From Xestospongia muta (taxonomy: Eukaryota > Porifera > Demospongiae > Haplosclerida > Petrosiidae): a stretch of 64,000 nt of DNA. The first letter of the stretch is position 1. The number at the start of each line of letters is the position of its first letter. Positions 44,938 through 56,900 of this stretch are shown piece after piece. The stretch lies in assembly GCA_963693285.1 (NCBI GenBank), contig OY848917.1, forward strand, positions 24,610,745-24,674,744, written 5' to 3'. Below the pieces are notes generated by a model. It was not told where the DNA came from and made no database searches. It worked only from the letters and a program-made list of their open reading frames with translations. The position numbers and the translations under genes are program-made.

Positions 44938-47900
44938 GTGAATATTTATATATTAATATGGTCATTGCTTCATTTCATTTTTTTGTTGTGAACTATGATT
45001 AAAACTGATGATAAAATAAAGTACATATTTTAGCTGCTTATGTATGTGGTAATTAATGAAACTTTCTGTACAGCAATGTGTTTATGTAATATAGATAATA
45101 TAAAAACTGTTATGATATAAACATATCTAGCTGATTCTTCTACATTTGCATGCATTATGATTATTATTAGGAAGGATCTACTCCTGTCATGATAGCAGCA
45201 AAGAAAGGATACAAAGACATTATTTTGATGTTAATACAGAGAGGAGCCAATCTAAATCTTGTTAACAAAGTAAGTAAATATTTGTCTGTTATTGTAATTA
45301 TTAGAAACATTATATAGTTAAAATAAATTAAAAAATAAGTATCCCTTATTATTGTTATTATTCCTTACAATAGTGTGGATGGGCGGCCCTTCATTTTGCA
45401 TCATGTGAAGGCCACACAGAGATTGTTGTAGCATTAGTTAATAGTAATGCCGATATCAACCTTGTCACTACTAAGGTAATTTAAATAATAATAAAAATGA
45501 AAATGTTTTTGATAATCTGAAGCTATGAGTGGTAGATCACTGTTTGATAAACATTAGCATTATAATGATAAAAGATGTTTGTACCTGACTTTAACAAGTT
45601 TATGTATCGTAATTGTACTACTTTTTCAATCAGGTAGTAGTACAAAGAATCTGATTGTAATATTAACATGTATAGTAAACATAATAACTATATCTCTTAG
45701 ATATATGTCAAGTGATATTTGAGTAAAGGCTTACTAACGATCATTATTGTCTTTGAATCATTTTAAAAAGCATTTTTCTTGTATGTCATAGTTCCATTAA
45801 CGTATAGTGATAGTATTTAAGTTATATAAAGTCAGGAACTGTCAATGTTGTTATGAACAATCCAACATGTAGGTAGTACTTATTAGATTAACTAATTATC
45901 TCATTAAGTACTATGTTACAAAAGTGTTCGAAAATTATTCAATATTTACAACAAAGAACTAACTATCTAACCTTCCAATTTTTAGATACTTGGTGAATAT
46001 CTTTAATTGTTTTTTACCATCTGTGGTATTATGTAAGGATGATACAATTACTATCCCTACTATCTTGTTGCATTCTTTGTATTGGATTGATATCATCCAC
46101 TAAGTCATTTATATCTCTACTATAGCTCACATGTCAGAGGTTCCTAGTATGATATCCTAGTATGATGATGTTATTGATACTATACCAGGACAATCCTAAG
46201 TTACAGTTGTCTGTGCCATAGCCTTAATATCAGTGTATAATAGTATGATTGTGTTGTTGTACCTATCATAGCACAATCCTAACTTGGTTATCTGTACTAT
46301 AGCCCTTATATCAGGTGTTCCTTGTATGATGATATAACTGGTACTATCCCAGGAAAGTCTATGTTACTTCCTCATGTCCGAGTATTCTAGTGTGATGTTA
46401 CTGTGACAATCCTAGAACTATCCTGGGATAGTTATCTGTACTATAGTCCTCTTGTTTCAGAATCATGATATTATTTATATCATTTCATAATTGCCACCAA
46501 AAATCATTGAATCTTCTATGACAAATGTTGTAGGATAATCTTATATATCACCAGCATCTTGGAGTACTATGATGCCATAGTTATGTCTCAATGGCCACAT
46601 TAGCATTACCTTAGGATATTTACAATAACACCAGGATCCTGGGAAACTTTGACACAAAAGTTATGGCACAGATGATAATCTTGGGAAGGGTGGACTAACT
46701 AAAGCTACCTGTCTCCAGCACTCTTGAAAGTTGTGACAGCTGTAACCACAGTAACTATGATGTGGCTACTTTACTTTGAACAGCATATACAAAAGCAGTA
46801 TTCTAGGTTGAACATTGTCATAAGTTGTATGATGATCAAACCAGTGTCATCATCAAGTGACACTTTTGTTTAGTTGCTTATCATACTCTGATTACCTGGG
46901 CTGATTCTAGCAACAATGGAAATAATAGTAGTGGATTTGTGCTAATAATATTACATATAATAATGAAAATTGTTGTTAAGAGTACTTGATAGTTACGTTG
47001 ATCTCTAAGGTATTTAGGTTTTAAGACCATAATTTGGCAGAAGCTATGAAACTACTTGGAGACGTTTCCAAAACTAGGAAGCGTTGATGGGTCATGCCCA
47101 ATTCAATGACAGTAAAAGTCAGTATTTGCTGGTACATGCTTTAACAGTTATTATAACTTCATTTTCTAATATATGAAACATAGGAAGCATACCCACATAG
47201 TCTTAAAACAATTGTAAGACCTCCTTGCAAGTTATTCATGAAAAAAAAAAAATTCAATATCAACATTAAAGCATAAAGCTCTTTTTATCATATTACTACA
47301 GTATATGTCATAGTCCTATAGTATCGATAATTACTCCTGAAAATACTGAAGTAGAGCTCATATGCCTCTAATAAATAGACTGGTGGTGTTCCTGATCACT
47401 TTGTTTTGTGAGCTAAAGAACCACAGACATGGTTGATGAAATAATTGCATAATTTGATTTTTGGGACACAATTCAAAAGTCGTGTGGAGATACTTTTAAT
47501 TTAAGCTCTAGGAGCAGCTAAAATCAATATTAAGTAAGTGGGAAAATCAATCTGGAAGATGCCTCTGGAGTAAAGATAATAATGTATATTCTCTCCAAAT
47601 GTTTCTTCCAATTATTGTCATAACAAGTGATGGTCATTTTACTTCTGGTATAAGGTCTATTAACTCTCTGTGTCTGTTGCCTTTTAGAGTCTATGCCATT
47701 TGAGTAAATTGATCAAAGTAAGTCAATAATTTTAAATCAGAAGCTGTAGCCAAGGGATTGTCATTTTTCCAAAGTTCTTTTAGACATAGAGGGAGAACTT
47801 GAAGAAGATAGTGTCTCCTTAATTTTGGGATGTCAGCTAGCTCTCTTGTTTTATATTAGAAATTTGTCTATTGGGAGAACAGTGGCTTAGTGTATCAGTT

Positions 47901-50900
47901 AGGTTGTCAAGGTAGCCAAACTGACTCTTTTCTATTTTTCAGTCTGTCTATGAAAGTCCAGATATTGCAGAGGTTCTGCTTGTTCATCTTGAAAAGTTGA
48001 CCTATGAAATAAAGTAATCTTTCTAATTGACTGAGCTTTTTGAAAATGTGACAACACTCCTTCTGAATTTTTATACCTTGTCTAGAGGTACACAATGAAG
48101 GACATACTTTAAAGGTCTTCTACTAGACATAAGAATTCTATCTGCTTGCACAGATACACAATCCACTTGTACTTAGTTATGACAACATCCTCAAACAAAG
48201 TGGTTGGATCATACTCTCTGCTTGTGTATGATTTTTAGAATTTTGTTCGTAAACTTCATACAGTTGCCTGTGCTTTAAAATTTTTTTTTGTCCTAACAGC
48301 ATAATTTATAAATTCTTTTTTGACAGCTGTTGTATTTTAGACCATAGTCTATAACATTACTCTGCTGAAGACTTTATGTTTTTTGCAAAAATGTTCTATA
48401 TCTATAACTTTTTGTCTTGACATATCCTTGGAAGTTCAAAGGCAGGAACTGTTTGTCATGCTATCATAATAAAAGTTCAGCTATCTTTTATTTGCATGCT
48501 ACACATTTCATATTGAAAACATCAATATTAAAACAAAGTTATGTCATATTGTTAGGAAGATTTGTTTTGAGATCGTGCTAACAAATTTATAGTACCACAT
48601 ACAATTCAATATATGTGATTGTAGACTACATAATCTTGTTGAGATTTAAATCTTTTACATAATTAACAAAAACCAAAAAATTGCAAAATTATTATGCATT
48701 TTTCTTTTTATTTTCTATACATATTATATTATAGAAAGGGAAGACAGCACTCATGAATGCTGTTTGGAACAACCATACAAATATTGGACTTTTTCTGATT
48801 AAGAGCGGCTGTTCTGTTGACATTGGAGATAATGTAAGTTGTAGCACTATTGTACAAAATAGTTTGTGATATTTTGCCTTCTATAATAAACTATTGAAAC
48901 AGCTTCACTTTCTATAACTTCATGACATGTAAATTACAAGCAATTAGTCAGCATGAGATAAAAAGAACACATTTTACAGGAAAATTGAGGTTGAACTATA
49001 ACTTGTTTTATTTTGTGACCATTGAAAGATATTGATGTAATGCTTTACATTGGCACACTTTTCTAAACTAGCATTTAGTAATATTATGTTAGTTATGTGT
49101 AGGTGTAATGTTGTATATACAGTAAGAAAATTCACACAGCAACTCTTATGGAATAAAGCATGAAATTTTTCTTACTGCCTAAATTATTAACTAAGTACCA
49201 ATATACTACACATAAAAATTGCTATAATAGAATTTTTACCAACCATTAGGATAGGGCTTAGTGTAGATATATATTAATAAAAATGCTAAAATTGGTATAC
49301 ACATGCATTTGTCACATGCAACATTACAAATATTACAAGTTGGATACTATGTACTTTATCATTAAAGTACACTGATATTCAAAGTCATTATATAAATGAT
49401 AAATGTAGTTACATTGTTGATATATTACATGTAATTTTGTACATTTACTTCTTATATTGTCTTCTCAGAACAAGGACACAGCTTTGCATTTTGCTGCTCT
49501 CCGTAACAATGTTGATATTGTTGCAGCTATTATTAATTGTACTGTTCACATTGATGTGCAGAACAGGGTGAGTAAAAGTATAAGCTATATATTGACTACT
49601 GCTCTTTGTACATGATTCAGTATATTGAAATTATGTTTATGTTGTACAATCTTGTACAATTAAATTTCTCAAACATTATTGTCTGTTAAAGTATGCCAAT
49701 AGATGATATTCTTCTGCTAAATTTGTACAGTTTATGAGTATTGTTTTTATATGTTAATGCGTTGTACCTACTCCATATGCGAAGTCCTAGTGGCAAAATT
49801 GGCCTTTTTTATTAAAGGATGAGAGCTTAAAATGAGCATGCAAAGTTAGAAATGCTAAGGAGAAGCTTGATTTAGTAGCTATGGTAATAGCATACACCAT
49901 GAAATACACTGTGCATTCTTTAACATTATATATTTGACTGGGCTCAAATATTAATGAAGACTCTTCTATTACAAAGCATACATCTAGCTAGTATGTTATG
50001 AATATTTCAAACATTTGCGTGTTTTTACTTCAGGAGTATATTAATTGAATTACAATGTTTAGATTTGCTCCAAATTTGTTAGTTACTACAAACCAAACAA
50101 TGTACACAAAACAATTATAAATTAAATAGCTCTAGTAGATCATAATTATAATATACACTATATACACGTATTCATACATAAAACACTTAGAGATCATCTG
50201 TCATGTGATGATTAATTCTGTGTAAATTCATATTTGCTTCTGTTTGAAAATAAGACTGACATAAACTGTGAATTATGCTACATGTATTTAAACATAGATC
50301 ATAAATGTTAACATAGGCAAATGGACTTTACTGATTAATTTATATATAAGATGATGATATCTTTAAATGTATGCATATTATTTTCAAAAGTTTATTCTGA
50401 AATTCCTTTTTCTTTAACAAAATTTTGCCTTTTAATTATCTCAAAATCTATTAATCAAGTTATTTATTGTACACTAATGTCAATACTGTAGAACTTATTC
50501 TATCTCCCTTAGAGTGGTAATACACCACTTCACAATGCTTGTTCCGAAGGGTCCATTGATGTTATCAAATTTCTCTTATCCTCTTGCAAAGTCAATCCAA
50601 TGTCCAAGAACAACAATGAACAAGCACCAATGGAACTTGTTCCTCATAACAACATTAATCGTTTCGAGATTTTAAAAATGTTTGCATCTTTTCAACAGTG
50701 TCAAGCTGACTTCCCCGTGGAATCCTACAGCAAAGTTTTTGTGTGTGGTGACATTTCTGTTGGGAAAAGTTCTCTTGCTGCAGTTATCATGGAACGAGCT
50801 AACAAACCATCCAATCACAAATTTGATACATCTGAATGTGTCACAGTAGAACCACTAACAGCTGGTATTGAGCCACATATCTTTATAAGCCATGAAGTAG

Positions 50901-53900
50901 GAAATGTTGTCCTCTATGATCTCGCTGGACATAGGCAATATTATAGTAGTCATGCTGCTGTCCTTGAAAACCTCATGGTGAGCTCCCCTGCTGTATTTTT
51001 GGTTCTTTCAAAGTTGATTTTAAATGAGGAGATTATGAAAAAGTATTTTCATTACTGGTTCAATTTTATTGAGAATATTTGTAAAGGAATGAAGAGCTCA
51101 ATGAAATCACAAATTATTGTTGTTGGGAGTCGACTGGATGAGCTGACTACTAGCGTTGACCCAATCCAGAAATTGGTTGATGCAATTGCTAAGAAGGCTA
51201 TACGTTCACAAGAGTACTGTGGGTTTCTACCTATGGAATGCCATCGTCCAGGAGGTAAAGGAGTAAAGGAATTTATTTGTATGCTTTCAGAGAGCTGTAA
51301 AGCTGTTCTCGGTCGATCCAACAAAATCAGCTTTTATTGCCACGTCCAATACTCCTTTTTACGGCTTCTTAAAAAAGTGGCCATTAGTTTAGAAGAGCTA
51401 TGTGCCTTATTAAAAGAGCATAATGACCCTTCTCTTCCATCAGAAATGTTATTGTTATTAGAGTTTCTGACCACTTTAAATGACAAGGGTCTTATATTAT
51501 TCCTCAGAAATAAGGAAAGTAAAAGTTGGGTAGTAATTGACCAAACATCTCTTCTCAAAGACGTCAATGGTGTCTTATTTACCCCACAGGCAATCCAGCA
51601 TGTTTATCGTGATATTGCTAGTAATACTGGCATCGTGCCTCTATCAGTTCTTAAGGAAGCTTTTCCTGATCATGATATTGATATGTTAGTAGGATTTCTT
51701 AGAAGTCTACAGTTCTGTCACATTATTGAATCAAGTGCACTTGATTGCCTTGAAACTAACATATCAACATCAAAACTTCTGCCATATGATGAGCTCCTAT
51801 TTTTCCCTGCACTCATCGATGCTGAACAACCGACTGATATCAATATAGAGAATGGATTGGGATGGTGTCTATGGTGTCCTGATCCCAATGAGTTCTTGTC
51901 AACTCGATTTCTTCATATGCTTCTTCTTAGCCTTGCCTATAACTATTGCCTCCCTCTCCCACCTCAAAGATCAGACAAACTTTACAAAACCAATCCAATT
52001 GTTGAAAAATTATCTTGTCGTTGTAATGTATGGATTAATGGTATATATTGGGAGAATGAAGCTAAAATTAAGTTTTTTGTTGAAGTGTCTGAGTACAATC
52101 GATGTGTTACAGTACTTGCTTCGAACAAGGAGATGACTGAAAGTCACAAAGTTTTTAACTCAGTTATTAAGAACATTCTGAGCCTTAAAAACAAACTGTG
52201 TTCGTGTACAAGCGATGAGTACATGATTGCACCTAATGAAGTAGCTAACACTCATATTCTTGAGGTATGTCAGCGCACACTTTATTCTATGGAAGATGTT
52301 GCTGTGGGTGTTCTTACTAAAGATGACATTAAAGAACCTAAGAATGTTAACATTGAAGATATAGTAGGCAGTAAAGATCCATTTTTTCGAATTGCTTCAA
52401 TAGTGACCAAAGCACTGTTTGATCCAAGTAATGCTGAGTTACCAGTCCGACAAGATTATCTACAACACATTGAAGACATGTGTGGTGTATCCTTTTTATC
52501 TTCTGTTGAATGTACTTATTCTTCTATAAGAGAGCACTGTAGCCAGTTCAGCATATTTGCTGGACGCAATCCTTTGGTAAGTGAGTTATTATTACTTTTA
52601 ATGTACCTGTAACAATGTACAAGTCATTTTGTTTTGACCTTATTGTATTAATACTCTTATATCATGTACAGGATCTTGTTTCCTCTTCATTAACTGTGAA
52701 TGTTATAGAACAAGTCTCAAAACCACTTCTTGAGAAAATACACCAAGGTTTGTCTAATTTATTTATTAATCATTTTACATATTACAAAATAGGATCTGGT
52801 AACACAGGAGAAACTGCTAGCTCAACTGATTCTGTTGCTTCAAGTAATTAAATAATCATTATCAATAAATTGTATCACTGATACATTTTATTTGTAAAGG
52901 AATTATACCTCACACTACTGGTTCTTTATGTCCTACTTTATCAGTAGGAAGTATATTAGGTGAGAGATTAGTTGAATCATATAAATCACATGTTACAAAG
53001 ACCAATAGCTATTATAGTAGAGAGTCAAACATTAAAATATATTTGTACATTTCATCTCATTTATAGAAGGTTTGTTAGATGAAGTGGAATGATGTCATAG
53101 CCCTATGATAAATTGCTGAGTGCTAACTTTATATGCAAGAGTTTTTTGTGTCCACATGCAATCTTCATTATAATTAGTAGAACTAATTTAACAAATTATG
53201 CTGTTAATTTACAATATGGTTAAAGTAGAAATATAGCTTTACTTCCCTATTCATTATTGAGATATTATGTTAACTATATTATGTACTTTGAAAGAACCAA
53301 GACTAATTGATCTCCAGCCCATCTTTGGCGATATGGAACAGGCCTCCAAGTCACCCCCTAACAAAGCTCACCAACGTTGGTCTTAAATTGTATTATTTTA
53401 TTGTAATATTATCTCATAGGGTCTGAAAATTCAGAACTAACTGTTAGCAACATTACTACTGTAGTAGAGAATAAGTTAGGTGAGATTTCTTACTTAAGTA
53501 GTGAAATTCAATATTAATTTAAATACATTACACTATGATGTCTTTTATCATTAAGCTTAATGTGTGGGGATGTGTCTATCAATTCATACTATCTTGCTTT
53601 CAAATAACAGATACTTGATAGGCTTATTGAGGCAACTACTTATTATTATTGATTGTTTTCACAACTAGCAAGACTTGATTTAAATATTAAGCTTAATGTG
53701 TGGTGGTAGGTCTGGAAAAATTGTCCATCACATTCACACCATGTTGCTTTTAAATAGCCATTAAAGTCACCTGGTAGACTTATTAAGGTAGTTACTTAGT
53801 ACTTTTGAGTCTTTTCATAATTAGCAAAACTTGAAATTACTATTGAAAGTGCTAAAGTGGAAAATGTGTATAGGACTGCTTTGGAATAAGCTACAAAGCT

Positions 53901-56900
53901 CTCCCATAATTTAAAGTTGTTTACCGAATAGTTGTTTTTTTACAAACCTCAACAGTTTGTTCATCTGTACAAATTATCTCTAATTATTGTTCATTAACAA
54001 GTATTATCATTAAAATTATAATTGAGTATGTGCGTTACAATCAGTGGAAGTGTATCAAATCCTAAACCCTAGATGATCCTAAATGTTAACTTTAAACTTG
54101 CATTTTTAGCAGTGTTGAAGAATTGTCACTTGCAAAACACGACTCTTGAATACACACCATTGTGGTTAATTGATATTATTTGCCATTATATAGTCTTTTC
54201 ACAACAAACAGACATGTAATAAGAAATCCATTGTGTTTTTGTTATAGTTCCTACTACAAGACATTCTGATTTAATAAATGAGAAAGACAGCTATATTGCT
54301 AAACTCACTTGTCAACTTGAAAAGAAAGAAGAGATCATAACAACACTCCAAACACAATTACAAGAGCATAAACAACAACTCTTATTTAGTAGTCCTCAAA
54401 AGACCACAGGTTATTATCATTTTAAATATAACAGTTAATTACTTTACTTACCATATATCACAGATGTTATCAGTTATCTTCATAAACTGGCAGTTGTTCT
54501 ACAACCAGAAGATTGGAAACTACTGGGTCATGAACTTAATATAGATCCATCTGTACTGACTGTTATAGAAAGTAAAGGAGATTCCAGTGAACAGATGAAG
54601 TGCTTGTTAGAGGAATGGTCTATAAAAGGTGGTACATTGACACAACTTGAAGTTGCTCTACTTCGTATTGGCAAGAAAGGTGTCCATTCTTGTATGTTTT
54701 GAATTGTCAGTGATTTAAACATAAAATAATTATTATTTTAACCTCTTTGTTAGATTTTCTTGATCTACAAACCAAGGAAAGTAAACATACTAACATCAAT
54801 GTAGAGGTTACTTCTGGTAAATTGAATCAGGACAGTACAGGTAATCTAAAGATACATATTGTACTTTATACATGTATATTGATAATGTATTATACTACTC
54901 CTGACTTGGACTAAGAATTTGCGAGACGACCTCCTCTTTTTAATTACATAATGAGCTCTTTATTAACTAAATTCATTCACTGTAGCATACAGTTCATAAG
55001 AAAATTTATACCATTTCATTTCATTTTATGACATGTTTCAAACATCTAGTCCTTTCTCAAAATGAGTTATAATAATGATGCAATTATATGCCTGTTATAT
55101 TACAATGTTAATATTGCGATTAGTTGTTGAGATTGAAATAACATTATTACTACTGTAATATTATTGCGATTTTTGCTAGCTCCACAACACACGGAGAGTA
55201 CACAAAATGATATCAGTGTACAAGTTTCTACTGATTACAGTGATAAATGTATCCAGTGTGATTACTGGAATATCACCAATCTATCAGGTAACCTATATAT
55301 TATATTTTACTGCCCTTTACAGTGTGTGGTGTATGTAGACTCATTTGAGGGGATGGTGACAGTAGGAAAGAAGCTCTGTCTCTACAATGCTCATACTGAA
55401 CATGAGTTGATATTGAAACAATGTGGGTTAAGACTTGTGATTCCTGCAGAGGTTATCACACCAATGGAGTCTTTATATGAAGTAGCTGCTCAAGGTTTGT
55501 GGGGTGCAGGCAAATTTGAATTCCCTGAAGGTAGCACACTTATCAGTGGTGTGTGCTATATATCAGTCTCCAGTGTCTCTAAGCTCAACAAAGCAGTTAC
55601 TGTTGAGTTGATGCATTGTGCTGAAATAACAAGTGAAAGACAGACACAACATCTACATTTTGTTAGAGCTAAATCTGGTCCACCCTTCAAGTTTAAATAC
55701 CTACCAGGAGGGTTATTCTCTCAATCTCAATATGGCATAATATTTCTAAAGCAATTTTCATTAGTGGCTATAGTACTTGCTGCAGCTGTTGAAGTTCGTG
55801 TTGCAGCAGCTGCTGGTGCTACAGTTGGTGGTGCTGTGGTGGGTGGTGCTTTCTTGGGAGCTTCAGGGGCCATTGTTGGTGGTGTCATAGGTTTATTTGC
55901 TGCCCGATATCTTTTAAGAGGTATATAGTGTAATAGCTAACATAATATCTTTCTATAACAAATTTATTGTCAATATAAGGTAATGATTTTGAACGACCTA
56001 ACTGTTACTACCGAGCCTATGTCTTCTATAAGCGTTTGGGTCCTAAAAAATGGACAATTAATTTTGCTGTCTCTCAAGATTCTCATTATTCCAAGGTAAT
56101 ATTAACTATGCAGTTATGGCTGTTGATACTGCTGTTGTTTACAGTTCATTTTACACCTGACATCTTACAAGTTAGGGATAGAACATTCCAATTTCAGATT
56201 TCGTTTTGCCGCCCGAAATTCATATGTGGAAGAAAAGAAGTTAGATTCACAGAGTCCAATCAATCAAGAAGCAACACTAAAGCTTTCAGGGTTTCCAAGT
56301 AACGATGTCAAAATTAAAGGTTGGAATGTTCAGCCTCTACGTCTTCCTGCTGTGGTAAGTGAACAATGCCATCTATTGCTGACTGAGTTGTCTACAATAT
56401 TTTTAATATGATAGATCAACAAAACAGATGTCGATGACTTCAACGATTCAAGAAGTACTGACCCTCCTTGTATTCCTGTGTCAGTTATTGCTGATCCAAA
56501 CTGTATTGGCTTTAAAGATCAACTACAATATCCTCTAACTGTAGAGGGGATTGAAGTCACAGCAACACAAGCAGCTACCATCAACCAATCCACACTTGTC
56601 ATTGATGTATCACTTAATGACTATGCACACAGTGCTGCTAACACAGAAGATCAAAAGAGAAGTATACACTCAGCCACAGGTGACAATTGCATAATATTAT
56701 AAATATGGATCTTCTTCATGTTGATGTGAAGAATGTTTGCTCTAAAGCCTACCCTTTTGATGGACATCCCTACTTACCCATGTTTTTTTATTACCATTTG
56801 AAGAGAAGTCATGAGATTTGGAACACTTATCATGTATAATATATCTCTTACTTTATGCACTCAGATTTGTCTTCACTATAAAAATAAAACTATTATAACC

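Noticed and set aside
44768..44965. Minus-strand frame rich in Ile-Tyr repeats
   Set aside because: Produced by the TA microsatellite.
53068..53100. Exon starting at the acceptor-like TTTATAG (53068) with GLLDEVE
   Set aside because: It reaches a stop after eight codons. The in-phase exon at 53420 joins 52959 cleanly.
55288..55322. Possible 35-base intron (GTAACC…TTACAG) in the ZU5 exon
   Set aside because: Removing 35 bases breaks the frame, whereas reading through keeps one open ZU5 frame.
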